A DNA stretch of 64,000 nucleotides. Source: Neobacillus sp. DY30. Lineage in GTDB: Bacteria; Bacillota; Bacilli; Bacillales; Cytobacillaceae. The notes beneath the pieces are model-generated. The model made no database searches. It worked only from the letters and a program-made list of their open reading frames with translations, and was not told the DNA's origin. The stretch lies in the NCBI RefSeq assembly GCF_030123065.1, contig NZ_CP126093.1, positions 872,001-936,000 on the forward strand. Direction: 5' to 3'. Shown here piece by piece: positions 16,768 to 25,249 of this stretch; position 1 is the stretch's first letter, and each line of letters begins with the position of its first letter. The position numbers and the translations under genes were made by a program.

Positions 16768-17415
16768 ATGAAACATTTATCAAAAATCTTGGTTTTGTTT
16801 CTCTCATTGGTATTATTCTTCCCAACATTCACAAATGCGGAAGAGAACAAACAGGACGAGCGGCAAACACAGCAGCTAAGTCAGAAAACGGTCCAACTTA
16901 GGGTTGCCATGAGGGAGCTTTGGAACGAACACGCTTTTTGGACAGAAAAATTTGTAACAAGTTACATTGCAGGTTTAGAGGACCAAGAGCCAGTGCTAAC
17001 AAGATTATTAAAAAACCAGGACGATCTTGGGAATGCTATTAAACCTTATTATGGAGAGGAAGCAGGTAACAAGCTTGCACAGCTGTTAAGAGAACATATT
17101 CAAATTGCCGGTAAGGTAGTGGCAGCAGCGAAAAGTGGAAATCAGCCTGATTTCAAAAAATACAGCGATAAATGGTTTAAAAACGCAGATGATATTACCA
17201 ACTTTTTAAGTGCTGCAAATCCCAATTATAATAAAAAAGAATTAAGTGAGATGATGTATTTGCATTTAAGATTCATTACAGAAGGTGTAGCGGCCAAACT
17301 TAATAAAGCTTGGAATCAGAACATTACTGCATTAGACAAAAATCAAAGTCATCTAATGCATATGGCCGATTTCCTTACAAACGGAATTATCAAGCAATTT
17401 CCAAATAAGTTTTAA
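16768..17415 (+). CDS. Secreted helical protein of unknown function
   Basis: Protein of 215 residues with a clear signal peptide (KHLSKILVLFLSLVLFFPTFTNA, cleavage after about residue 24). The mature part is mostly alpha-helical. It has LRVAMRELWNEHAFWTEKFV near the start and a second, similarly patterned helical pair (LRFITEGVAAKLNKAW) near the end, suggesting an internal duplication. Similar proteins in bacilli carry no proven function. TAGGAG precedes the ATG. It is a single gene ending in a bidirectional hairpin. Confidence 0.7.
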   Translation: MKHLSKILVLFLSLVLFFPTFTNAEENKQDERQTQQLSQKTVQLRVAMRELWNEHAFWTEKFVTSYIAGLEDQEPVLTRLLKNQDDLGNAIKPYYGEEAGNKLAQLLREHIQIAGKVVAAAKSGNQPDFKKYSDKWFKNADDITNFLSAANPNYNKKELSEMMYLHLRFITEGVAAKLNKAWNQNITALDKNQSHLMHMADFLTNGIIKQFPNKF

Positions 17416-17416
17416 A

Positions 17417-17456
17417 AAAATGGAGCCCAACTGAGTAGTTGGGACTCCATTTTTTA
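17417..17456. terminator. Bidirectional terminator
   Basis: The stem AAAATGGAG...CCAACT / AGTTGG...CTCCATTTT has A-rich and T-rich flanks. It serves the secreted protein gene and the convergent permease gene. Confidence 0.85.
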
Positions 17457-18755
17457 GTGCGGTAAAAATGCCAGTTGATAAAAGAATAGGACAGAGAAAA
17501 CATAGAGAAGCGGATGGACTTCGCGCCATTTTCCTTTCGCTATTTTCAGAAGTGGGTAGCTGATGAATCCAAGCGCAATTCCAGTAGCAATACTAGATGT
17601 AAGCGGCATGCTCAGAATAACAAGGAATGCCGGAAAAGCTTCATCTAATTCGTTCCATTTAATTTTTGCAATGCTTCCCATCATCATACTTCCAACAATG
17701 ATAAGGGCAGGAGCTGTAATCGCTGAGATTCCTGATACTGCACTGACGAGAGGGCCAAAGAATGCCGAAAGAATAAACAAAATTGCAACCGTGAGGGAAG
17801 TTAATCCTGTACGTCCGCCAGCTGCAACCCCTGAAGTGGACTCTATATATGCCGTTGTTGGACTCGTGCCAAACATGGCACCGATTGATGTTGCAACGGA
17901 GTCGGAAAGAAGGGCTTGACGGGCACGTGGTAATTTTCCATTTTTCATTAAACCTGCTTGGTTTGCTACACCAATCATGGTCCCGGTGGTGTCAAAGATT
18001 GTTACTAGAATGAATGAAAAGACCACTGCATAAAGGCTGTGCTGAATGACATCCGTTAAGGCTGTCAGCGGATTGCCTACTATCAAACCTTCGGGAAGAG
18101 ATGGTAACGAAACGAAGCCTTGATCAAATGAAAGCTGGTTCGTCAAAAAGGCGATAATTCCGGTAATAATCATTCCAAAAAATAAAGCACCATTAATTCG
18201 CAGCGCCATTAAAATTAATGTAACCGCTAATCCTACTATTGCCAGCAGGGCTGACGGAGCTCTCAGGTCGCCCAATCCAACTAGATTAGTAGGATGCGCA
18301 GTAATAATATGTGTAAGTCTTAACCCAATAAAGGCAATGAATAAGCCAATACCTGCAGTAATTCCATGTTTAAGGTTATCTGGAATCGCATCAATTAATT
18401 TTTCTCTAAAAGGTGTTAATGATAAAATGACAAAAATAATACCTGCAATAAAAACAGCAGCAAAGGCTGTTTCGTAGTTAATATTTTGCCCGCCGCCAAC
18501 GACAGAATAGGCGAAGTATGCGTTGAGCCCCATACCAGGCGCTATGGCGATTGGATAATTTGCAAACAGTGCCATCCAAAGTGTCCCGACAACGGCTGAA
18601 ATAATCGTTGCGGTAAAGACTTGTTCAAACGGAACACCTGCATCAGCGAGAATCACGGGGTTTACAACCACAATGTAGACCATTGTAAAGAAGGTTGTAA
18701 TTCCAGCGAGTAGTTCTGTTTTTGTACTGGTTTGGTTTTCTTTTAGTTTAAACAT
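17454..18755 (-). CDS. NCS2/AzgA-type purine base permease (PbuG/PbuO-like)
   Basis: Protein of 433 residues with 12 or more hydrophobic segments. It has the AzgA-subfamily N-terminus ELLAGITTFFTMVYIVVVNP, the APGMGLNAYFAY motif, and DTTGTMIGVANQAG plus GTSPTTAYIES in the later half. These are features of proton-coupled guanine/hypoxanthine/adenine permeases. The start at 18755 (GGAGG, 6 bases before) replaces a longer frame at 18779 that would run into the operator. A PurR box pair lies just upstream; no purine riboswitch is visible. Confidence 0.92.
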   Translation of the reverse strand: MFKLKENQTSTKTELLAGITTFFTMVYIVVVNPVILADAGVPFEQVFTATIISAVVGTLWMALFANYPIAIAPGMGLNAYFAYSVVGGGQNINYETAFAAVFIAGIIFVILSLTPFREKLIDAIPDNLKHGITAGIGLFIAFIGLRLTHIITAHPTNLVGLGDLRAPSALLAIVGLAVTLILMALRINGALFFGMIITGIIAFLTNQLSFDQGFVSLPSLPEGLIVGNPLTALTDVIQHSLYAVVFSFILVTIFDTTGTMIGVANQAGLMKNGKLPRARQALLSDSVATSIGAMFGTSPTTAYIESTSGVAAGGRTGLTSLTVAILFILSAFFGPLVSAVSGISAITAPALIIVGSMMMGSIAKIKWNELDEAFPAFLVILSMPLTSSIATGIALGFISYPLLKIAKGKWREVHPLLYVFSVLFFYQLAFLPH

Positions 18756-18767
18756 AAGATTCCTCCA

Positions 18768-18811
18768 AAACACGAACATTTAATAACAACCTTTATATAA
18801 TATTCGTTTTT
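18768..18811 (-). promoter_or_regulatory. PurR operator (two inverted PurBoxes)
   Basis: A CGAA core (18773-18776) and its inverted partner TTCG (18803-18806) are 26 bp apart. This leaves 16 bp between the two 13-14-bp boxes, the spacing known for B. subtilis PurR sites. The boxes read AAACACGAACATT and, on the other strand, AAAAACGAATATT. Position directly upstream of a purine permease supports the call. Confidence 0.6.
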
Positions 18812-18839
18812 AGGGAAATTTTCAAGCCTTCATTTAAAA

Positions 18840-18875
18840 AATAAAAACCGCCACAATCTTTATAGTGGCAGTTTT
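18840..18875 (-). terminator. Terminator after the nucleotidyltransferase gene
   Basis: The stem AAAACTGCCAC / GTGGCGGTTTT (one mismatch) is followed on the minus strand by TTTTTAT. Confidence 0.75.
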
Positions 18876-18881
18876 ATATGG

Positions 18882-19676
18882 TTAACCCCAAACTTCATTA
18901 AGTGTTTCTCGAAACAATTGATTCAACTGTTCGGTGGGATCGGATTTATTGACTGATACGTCTCTAACGTATGTCTCTAATTGTGCTAGTTCAGTTTCAA
19001 TGAAGAAATCGATGACTTCGGTTCTAGGCTTAGGGTCAATAGCTACCCCAGCCATTTTTAGCTTGATAATTTCCTCTAGTACGATTTTAATTTCGCTGGC
19101 CGGAAGGATATCGTCAACGAGTTTAGCAAATTCGTTGGGTGGAAATGCTTCGTGTTGTTCAATCCATTTGGCAGCTAGCAGCGGTCGGAATATGTTAAAA
19201 TATCTTTTTATTTTAACCTCCTCTCGATTTAAATACTGCCTGTAATTCCGTTTTGCCATTTTTAAATAATGGTGAACACCAGACTTAGGAGAAAAAACTT
19301 CCCTTTCTAATTCTTTCATTTTATTGATTGCAGAGTACCTCTGGCGGTATACGATTGTTGAATGGAGCCATTCGAGCAGCGGCGGATTCGATCTTCGAAA
19401 TAACCGTAATGCTTTGGTCAGTTCCCAGCCATTTAAGTCCAGCAATTTGTCTACTTGGATTGAAAGTTTATCATGCTTTGGGACTTCTAGGACATCGCGC
19501 CTTTGATCGATGGAGAGATACCATTCTTTCTTATGAACATAAATAAATCGAACATCATAATCGCTATCATCAGAGGGGAAGCCCCATGCTCTGCTGCCTG
19601 ATTCACAAGCATAAAGGATTTTTACATCATACTCTTTTTCAATTTGTTTGAGTACCTTTAAGATATGTTCGAACAA
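18882..19676 (-). CDS. YcgL-like nucleotidyltransferase domain protein
   Basis: Protein of 264 residues of the COG3541 type. The N-terminal minimal nucleotidyltransferase motif is ESGSRAWGFPSDDSDYDVRF (GS...DxD), which binds metal and nucleotide. A long helical C-terminal part follows. The substrate is unknown; relatives accompany DNA/RNA ligase-like or stress genes. It starts with TTG after ATGAGG. A possible 40-codon frame ends 10 bases before the start and could be a coupled upstream peptide. Confidence 0.82.
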   Translation of the reverse strand: MFEHILKVLKQIEKEYDVKILYACESGSRAWGFPSDDSDYDVRFIYVHKKEWYLSIDQRRDVLEVPKHDKLSIQVDKLLDLNGWELTKALRLFRRSNPPLLEWLHSTIVYRQRYSAINKMKELEREVFSPKSGVHHYLKMAKRNYRQYLNREEVKIKRYFNIFRPLLAAKWIEQHEAFPPNEFAKLVDDILPASEIKIVLEEIIKLKMAGVAIDPKPRTEVIDFFIETELAQLETYVRDVSVNKSDPTEQLNQLFRETLNEVWG

Positions 19677-19686
19677 TTATAAAACC

Positions 19687-19809
19687 TCATTTACCGTTTG
19701 TTAGGTGGTTGCTTTCCATAGCATCTCCATTGTTAAAATAAAACCAATCCCAAAAATAATAATTATCATGGCACGTAGGAACCTTTCCACTGACCTCTAT
19801 TGATGCCAT
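19687..19809 (-). CDS. Possible small ORF upstream of the nucleotidyltransferase
   Basis: A frame of 40 codons (MASIEVSGKVPTC...), rich in Tyr, Phe and Trp, ends 10 bases before the TTG start of the nucleotidyltransferase gene. The ribosome site (AAAAGG, about 13 bases upstream) is poorly spaced, so it may be chance or a remnant. Confidence 0.25.
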   Translation of the reverse strand: MASIEVSGKVPTCHDNYYFWDWFYFNNGDAMESNHLTNGK

Positions 19810-19889
19810 GGGAATAACGACCTTTTTATTGAATATATAAACAATGAGGCATTATTCCTTTTTACGTTATTTTAATAGGAGGAGATGTG

Positions 19890-20330
19890 ATGTTATCAAG
19901 GCAATTAATGATCTATTTCCTGCTTTGTATCATGGCAATTGTTATGGTAAGGGAATTTTCTGTTAGTCCTCAGTCCTTTTCTGGTAATCCTGTGATTCTA
20001 ATTTTTCCATTCGTTGTGTTGACTTTTGGACTATTTGGATATGAACTTTTTTTAAAACTTAAGGAAGCTTCATTTGAAATTTCTACTTGGCGGAATATTG
20101 TGGTTTGTTCATGTATCGTCCTAGTGGCCGCCAGTGTTTCAGAAATTGTCTATTATTCTGAGTTAATTAGAGAATTAGGCGGCTCGCCATCAACAAAAGG
20201 ATCGCGAATTTTCAGCTTACCATGGTTAAATCAATACACAAATACAATTTTTGTTAACTTTTACACATTCCTCATTTATACCTCTTTCTTAATGTTCTGC
20301 ACCTCATTATATCGATGGATTAAAAAGTAA
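19890..20330 (+). CDS. Four-helix membrane protein, unknown
   Basis: Protein of 146 residues with four predicted membrane helices and short loops; the longest loop carries ELGGSPSTKGSRIFSLPW. I do not recognise the family. ATG at 19890 follows TAGGAGG with 6-8 bases spacing; a GTG three bases earlier is less likely. It is a monocistronic gene. No promoter stands out in the preceding 200 bases. Confidence 0.6.
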   Translation: MLSRQLMIYFLLCIMAIVMVREFSVSPQSFSGNPVILIFPFVVLTFGLFGYELFLKLKEASFEISTWRNIVVCSCIVLVAASVSEIVYYSELIRELGGSPSTKGSRIFSLPWLNQYTNTIFVNFYTFLIYTSFLMFCTSLYRWIKK

Positions 20331-20522
20331 TCGACTCTTACCTGACTTTTTTCAATTTTTCAGTCAAAAAAATATTTCTCAATATCACAAATATTTTTAG
20401 TTGTTGTACTTATGAAATTTGCCATATAATAGGGATATAAAAGTTCATATAATTGTCAAATTTACTTTATTAATATAATCGAAATGTGTAAAACCTAATC
20501 GGTAGAGATGGAGGGAACGGGA

Positions 20523-20753
20523 ATGATAAGAATGGCTGTTGCTGGTGTCCTGGGTTTTGTTTTAATTTTTATAGAATCGCTGATTGTGATGAAAATTAAA
20601 GGGTATCATGGAATTGAATTTGGCGGCTTAGCACCATTTATTAATGTATGGGCGATGAATTTCTTTTTAGTATTTGCTATTCTGACTCAAATCACGAATT
20701 GGTATCAAGATCGTGCAGGTTTTGAAAATGCAGAAGAAGATAATAGTTATTAA
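20523..20753 (+). CDS. Small two-helix membrane protein, unknown
   Basis: Protein of 76 residues with two membrane helices (GVLGFVLIFIESLIVM and NFFLVFAILTQI) and an acidic tail (ENAEEDNSY). The in-frame ATG at 20508 is rejected because GGAGG lies between it and the ATG at 20523. A TTGTTG-N18-TATAAT promoter-like pair occurs at 20401-20430. Function unknown; it may be a membrane stress or regulatory peptide. Confidence 0.6.
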   Translation: MIRMAVAGVLGFVLIFIESLIVMKIKGYHGIEFGGLAPFINVWAMNFFLVFAILTQITNWYQDRAGFENAEEDNSY

Positions 20754-20756
20754 TAA

Positions 20757-20796
20757 ATAAAGTGCCTCAATCAACGTAGATTGAGGCACTTTTTGT
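20757..20796. terminator. Bidirectional terminator
   Basis: A 12-14-bp stem AAAGTGCCTCAATC / GATTGAGGCACTTT with loop AACGTA and T-rich flank, between the small membrane gene and the convergent doxX locus. Confidence 0.85.
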
Positions 20797-20912
20797 TATG
20801 CGTGTTGTTTTGCCGTATCTTTACCTTTTAAAACAGTTTTTCGGATAAATGGAACCACCCAGCGGTCAAGACCAATACGGCCTGCATCATGACCAACTTG
20901 TTTGAAGATCAT
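20796..20912 (-). pseudogene. Duplicated C-terminal fragment of DoxX
   Basis: A 38-codon frame whose DAGRIGLDRWVVPFIRKT matches the end of the adjacent DoxX protein (NAGRIGLDRWVIPFIRKT), followed by a diverged tail ending in KQHA. It starts 5 bases after the doxX stop. The simplest reading is a remnant of a tandem doxX copy of which only the C-terminus remains. It retains an ATG, so a short coupled peptide is possible. Confidence 0.75.
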
Positions 20913-20917
20913 AGCTG

Positions 20918-21427
20918 TTAGGCTGCTGCTTTGTTTTTGCCTTCTGTTTTCATTGTTTTACGAATGAAAGGAATTACCCAGCGATCTAAACCGATGCGAC
21001 CAGCGTTATAACCTGCTGTTAATATAATGAAACCTAAGAAAATATCAGTTGGATTATGTGAAACCGTTCCTGCTAAGAAGAAAGAGAAGTTCATTACAAG
21101 TCCAAAGAACATTGCTGCAGTAGTTAAACAACCTAATAAAAGTCCTAAACCAATTAATGTTTCGCCCCAAGGAACAATGAAGTTAAATACATCGATGTTT
21201 GGTAGTGCAAAGCTTTCTAAAAAGTTTACATACCAGCTGTAAACCATATTGCCATCTGGACCTTTAACTGGATTAGCCACAGCATTTTGAAGGAAACCTG
21301 AAGCGTCAAATGCACCGCTCTGTAATTTTCCAAGTCCTGCAGTGAACCAAGAATATCCTAGATATAAGCGTAAGACCGTTAAGATTCCAGCCGCTATTTT
21401 ATTTTCTCTTAAGAAATTCATAAACAT
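20918..21427 (-). CDS. DoxX family membrane protein
   Basis: Protein of 169 residues with four membrane helices and the DoxX family start VLRLYLGYSWFTAGLGKLQSGAFDA. It is followed by GETLIGLGLLLGCLTTAA and the C-terminal GYNAGRIGLDRW. DoxX-like proteins (CatD/MhqP/YfiD relatives) take part in thiol and quinone stress or redox membrane processes; the exact role is unknown. The C-terminus is duplicated directly downstream. Confidence 0.85.
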   Translation of the reverse strand: MFMNFLRENKIAAGILTVLRLYLGYSWFTAGLGKLQSGAFDASGFLQNAVANPVKGPDGNMVYSWYVNFLESFALPNIDVFNFIVPWGETLIGLGLLLGCLTTAAMFFGLVMNFSFFLAGTVSHNPTDIFLGFIILTAGYNAGRIGLDRWVIPFIRKTMKTEGKNKAAA

Positions 21428-21585
21428 TTTAATGCCATCTCCTTGATAAAAAGTTTTAAATATTTATTACACTGCTAATATAACAAATTAATCTTGAATT
21501 GAGAGTAAATTGTTCACTATTTCACATATCTGTAAAAAAGATTTGAACAAATTGTAAACGAGGCTTTATTTGTAGTTGGGGGAGC

Positions 21586-22140
21586 CTTGATTTATCGGCA
21601 CTATCCCTGACGGATAGTTCCCGTAATTGGGTGAACCTTGATTTATCGGCACTATCCCGGACGGATAGTTCCCGTAATTGGGTGAGCCTTGATTTATCGG
21701 AACTATCCCTGACGGATAGTTACGGTAATTGGGTGAACCTTGATTTATCGGCACTATCCCGGACGGTTAGTTCCCGTAATTGGGTGAGCCTTGATTTATC
21801 GGAACTATCCCTGACGGATAGTTACGGTAGTTGTGGCAGCCTTGATTTATCGTAACTATCCCTGACGGATAGTTACGGTAGTTGTGGCAGCCTTGATTTA
21901 TCGGAACTATCCCGGACGGATAGTTCCCGTAATTGGGTGAGCCTTGATTTATGGGCACTATTTCAGACGGATAGTTCCCGTAATTGGGTGAGCCTTGATT
22001 TATCGGAACTATCCCTGACGGATAGTTCCCGTAATTTGATTAGCAAAGTTTTATCGGCACTATGCCGAACGGATTGTTACGGTAATTGTGGCAGCCTTGT
22101 TATATCGGTACAATCCTAAGTCTGATTGATTACCGTATGT
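21586..22140. repeat. 51-bp tandem repeat array B (about 11 units)
   Basis: GATTTATCG begins at 21589, 21640, 21691, 21742, 21793, 21844, 21895, 21946 and 21997, with decayed copies near 22048 and 22099, always 51 bp apart. Each unit contains the inverted repeat AACTATCC-N5-GGATAGTT. Frames crossing the array are artefacts of a period divisible by three. No gene in this stretch. Confidence 0.92.
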
Positions 22141-22236
22141 GTGGCCTTGAGAAATCTCCATGCCTTTTTTGCTCAACGCACAGAGTATAAAAACAACAAA
22201 TTCCTTAAATACAGCCAAATTTTCAAATAAAAATTC

Positions 22237-22284
22237 TTGATAAAAATAATGTTATTAGTTAAAATAAAACTAACGATATTAGTT
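22237..22284 (+). promoter_or_regulatory. Promoter and TetR-type operator of the hydrolase-tetR pair
   Basis: TTGATA (22237-22242), 17-bp spacer, TAAAAT (22260-22265). Overlapping inverted repeats TTAGTT-N7-AACTAA and AACTAA-N5-TTAGTT (22255-22284) cover the -10 box and start point. The TetR gene lies in the same operon, so autorepression is likely. Confidence 0.6.
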
Positions 22285-22300
22285 AAAAGGAGTTGGTTTT

Positions 22301-23008
22301 ATGAGATTGCTCAATAACGGATTTTTATATCAGGTAACGTTTATGGCAAGTGTTTTTCCGGTTAATTGTTATTTGGTTGCGGAAGAAGATGGATTGACCT
22401 TAATTGACGCAGCTCTTCCATATAGTATGAAGGGAATAGTCAAGGCGGCAGAAACGATTGGAAAACCAATTACAAAGATAATCTTGACACATGCACATGA
22501 GGACCATGTTGGGGCCCTTGATAGAATAAAGAAAGAACTTCCGGATGTACCTGTTTATATTTCTGTAAGGGATAACAGAATAATGAATGGTGACACTTCG
22601 CTTGATGGGCATGAACACCAAACTCCGATTAAGGGCGGGGTTCCAAAAAAGTTGAAGACCAGAGCGAATATACTATTGAAAGAAGGAGACGTTATCGGAT
22701 CATTGGCAGCTATTGAAACCCCTGGACATACGCCGGGGTCGATGTCATTTATTGATACGCGTACAAGAGCCATGATTGCAGGGGATGCCTATCAAACAAG
22801 AGGCGGGACGGCAGTAGCAGGTGATATGAAGCCATGGTTTCCTTTTCCGGCCTTTGGTACTTGGAGCAGGGAAACCTCATTAGCTAGTGCAAAGAAATTA
22901 GTGAGTTATCAGCCAAAGCTGCTTGCAGTCGGACATGGTGAAATGCTGGAAAATCCGATTGGCGAAATGGAAAGGGCCATTAAACGTTTTGAACAGAAAT
23001 TAAACTAA
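22301..23008 (+). CDS. MBL-fold metallo-hydrolase
   Basis: Protein of 235 residues with the metallo-beta-lactamase metal motif HAHEDHVG (HxHxDH), later ETPGHTPGSMSF, the bridging aspartate in IAGDAYQT and the final histidine in AVGHGE. Two metal ions are expected and some hydrolase of unknown substrate is implied. AAGGAG precedes the ATG. The TetR regulator gene follows after 14 bases and an operator covers the promoter, so an inducible detoxification role is plausible. Confidence 0.88.
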   Translation: MRLLNNGFLYQVTFMASVFPVNCYLVAEEDGLTLIDAALPYSMKGIVKAAETIGKPITKIILTHAHEDHVGALDRIKKELPDVPVYISVRDNRIMNGDTSLDGHEHQTPIKGGVPKKLKTRANILLKEGDVIGSLAAIETPGHTPGSMSFIDTRTRAMIAGDAYQTRGGTAVAGDMKPWFPFPAFGTWSRETSLASAKKLVSYQPKLLAVGHGEMLENPIGEMERAIKRFEQKLN

Positions 23009-23022
23009 GGAGTTAGAGATGG

Positions 23023-23592
23023 ATGTCACCAAGACCAAAGGTTGGACTAGAAGTAATAGAGATTTTGGAAGCAGCAGCGGAGTTAGCGGACCAATTGGGA
23101 ATACAAGAAGTTACCCTCGCAAATCTAGCCAAGAAATTAGGAATTCGTCCTCCTTCTTTATATAACCATTTTGATGGGCTGGGCGGATTAAGAAAAAAAA
23201 TGGCGATTTATGGGATAAACCGGCTATATGAAGTATTAGCCCATGCAGCTATTGGAGTCGCTGGAGACGAAGCAGTGATGACAATAAGTAAAGCCTATAT
23301 CAACTTTGTACGGACGCATCCTGGGATTTATGAGGCAACATTGATGGCTCCGGATATGGAAGATGAGGATGTACAGCTTGCAGGTTCTAAGATCGTTGAA
23401 CTAACGGTTCGCGTTTTACAGGCTTATAGATTAGAAGGGGACACAGCCTTACATGCAGTAAGAGGTCTCCGAAGCATTTTACACGGTTTTTCTTCATTAG
23501 AAAAGAATGGCGGCTTTAAGATGGCATTAGATTTGGATGAGAGTTTGGAAATTATCATAAAAGCATTTATACAGGGGATTCAAGAGAACTAG
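23023..23592 (+). CDS. TetR/AcrR family transcriptional regulator
   Basis: Protein of 189 residues. The N-terminal HTH (about 10-55) contains EVTLANLAKKLGIRPPSLYNHFDGL, typical of TetR proteins. The C-terminal ligand domain resembles the TetR_C_33/WHG type (HPGIYEATLMAP). It follows the metallo-hydrolase gene in one operon and probably represses it through the inverted repeats at 22255-22284. The ligand is unknown. Confidence 0.9.
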   Translation: MSPRPKVGLEVIEILEAAAELADQLGIQEVTLANLAKKLGIRPPSLYNHFDGLGGLRKKMAIYGINRLYEVLAHAAIGVAGDEAVMTISKAYINFVRTHPGIYEATLMAPDMEDEDVQLAGSKIVELTVRVLQAYRLEGDTALHAVRGLRSILHGFSSLEKNGGFKMALDLDESLEIIIKAFIQGIQEN

Positions 23593-23610
23593 TTTTTTGG
23601 GGAAAATCAG

Positions 23611-23680
23611 TGTCGCGGATATATTGTGGTTAACGCAGATATATTTAAATCATCGCAGATAACCTCGATCGATAAAACTA
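23611..23680. repeat. Short 20-bp phased GCAGATA repeat
   Basis: GCGGATA/GCAGATA occurs at 23615, 23635 and 23655, and GATAAA follows near 23671. This is the same core, at nearly the same period, as the subunits of the large repeat at 62.8-63.4 kb. Intergenic. Confidence 0.55.
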
Positions 23681-23823
23681 CTCTAAAATTTACCAAACAC
23701 CGACAAAACAATAGAGGATATTAAGATTTCAGCTAAACTTAGAAGACTTACTAATTGGCAAGTCTTCTTCTTATTATTAGATGTTATAATATTAGTAATA
23801 TCATGATTAAAGGACTGAAATCT

Positions 23824-24432
23824 ATGAGTAAATTTGAAAAGTTAGGTTTAGTATTGGACGTCGAGACCACAGGATTAGGACCGACTACCGACGAAGTAAT
23901 AGAACTGGCATTGAAATTGTTTTCTTATAGAACAGATACTGGGGAGATCCAAGAAATTATTGAGGAAGATTCCTTCTTGCGCGAACCGCTTACTAGTTCT
24001 GCTAGAAGGAACTATGACCGGGCGTATCAAATTCATGGTATTCCCTATGAAATGGTGGCAGGGAAGAGTTTCACAGATGGTAAGATAAAAACTTATTTCC
24101 ATCGTGCAGATTCCGTTTTTGCGCACAATGCCTCCTTTGACCGGAGCTTTCTCTATCATATGTACCCGGAAGTGAATGATTTAAAATGGTACTGTACTAT
24201 GCGGGGGGTAAAATGGAAAAACTATGGCTTTCCAAACGGTAAACTCCTAACCCTGCTTCAGGCACACCGAATATCCAACCACCAAACACATAGAGCACTT
24301 GATGATATTACATATCTCATGGACCTACTCAGAAAAACAAGTCCTAATGGAAATCTCTATCTCCGGGAAGTACTCGAAAATGGACCAATGAGAAAATATC
24401 AGCCAGCTGCCGCCCGTACCAAAATGGGATAA
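23824..24432 (+). CDS. DEDDh 3'-5' exonuclease (DnaQ-like)
   Basis: Protein of 202 residues with the three exonuclease motifs: Exo I LDVETTG (about 12-18), Exo II AHNASFDRSF, Exo III HRALDDI. It belongs to the DEDDh group (epsilon-subunit-like). It would remove nucleotides from 3' ends of DNA or RNA; no polymerase domain is fused. The longer frame from 23755 is rejected because AAAGGA sits 9 bases before the ATG at 23824. Monocistronic, with terminator. Confidence 0.88.
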   Translation: MSKFEKLGLVLDVETTGLGPTTDEVIELALKLFSYRTDTGEIQEIIEEDSFLREPLTSSARRNYDRAYQIHGIPYEMVAGKSFTDGKIKTYFHRADSVFAHNASFDRSFLYHMYPEVNDLKWYCTMRGVKWKNYGFPNGKLLTLLQAHRISNHQTHRALDDITYLMDLLRKTSPNGNLYLREVLENGPMRKYQPAAARTKMG

Positions 24433-24452
24433 CGGCACACAGCACAAAAAAG

Positions 24453-24487
24453 CAACAGACCAAACCCTCAGCGATTTGGTCTGTTTT
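24453..24487 (+). terminator. Terminator after the exonuclease gene
   Basis: The stem AACAGACCAAA / TTTGGTCTGTT is followed by TTTATTTTT. The next 110 bases to the DinB-like gene hold only short GGCACCAC-type repeats. Confidence 0.8.
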
Positions 24488-24597
24488 TATTTTTCAACTG
24501 TCCGCCTGGGGTGGACAGTGTCCACGAGCGGTGACAGGCACCACTCTATTGGCACAATATTAACGGCACCACACTATTGCACCACACTATTTCTCTA

Positions 24598-25110
24598 TTA
24601 TAAGTATCTGTCCTCAACGATTTTGCAATGGTGCATTTGGTGGCCGGCGATGATAAAGGCGATGGCTCTGGTTGTGATTTCCATTCTGTTTGCGTTGCCT
24701 TTGTTTTCCCATGCTTCATGTGGAAGGTTTTGGATTAGGCTGATGGTTGCGTTTCTGACTGCTTTGAAGTCTTCTAGGATGGTTTTCAGTGATAGGTTGT
24801 TTGTTTGTGCAGCCTGAACGTAGTCGTTTTCGTTAAATCCTGCTAAAGGTGTTTGATCGCCGCGTCCTACGCGCAACAGGCGGTAGCTCATGATTCTTTC
24901 AGTGTCGGTTATGTGACCAAGTACTTCTTTGATACTCCATTTTTCTGGTGCATAGCGATGTAAGCTGACTTCTTCAGAAATTCCCTCGAAAAGAGAAACT
25001 GTCTTTTGAAGATTTTCATTCAACACTTGTACGATGTCACCTTCAGGAACCAGGTCCACATACGGTACATAATAATCTGGGTACTCATCTTTTGCTGGAC
25101 GTTGAAACAT
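24598..25110 (-). CDS. DinB-like (YfiT-type) metal-binding protein
   Basis: Protein of 170 residues with the DinB four-helix bundle. It carries the metal-binding histidine in WSIKEVLGHITDTE and the pair in GHQMHHCKIV. Members include bacillithiol transferases (BstA/YfiT), a plausible role in a Bacillaceae genome, but many are uncharacterised. GGAGGAG precedes the ATG at 25110. Single leftward gene, divergent from the symporter gene. Confidence 0.82.
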   Translation of the reverse strand: MFQRPAKDEYPDYYVPYVDLVPEGDIVQVLNENLQKTVSLFEGISEEVSLHRYAPEKWSIKEVLGHITDTERIMSYRLLRVGRGDQTPLAGFNENDYVQAAQTNNLSLKTILEDFKAVRNATISLIQNLPHEAWENKGNANRMEITTRAIAFIIAGHQMHHCKIVEDRYL

Positions 25111-25249
25111 TTGATTCTCTCCTCCCTCGTTATAATCTACAAAGCAAGCCTACCATAATATTTACAATAGTTAAATAATTAATGAGCAAAGTCAATTTCG
25201 AAAGTTCTCCTGATAGAAAAAATTTTTAAAATGCGCTTACAAAATATTA

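Noticed and set aside
21566..22119. Several open frames of 60-74 residues on both strands (for example PINQGSPNY repeats)
   Set aside because: They arise because the 51-bp repeat is divisible by three; no ribosome sites and both strands are equally open.
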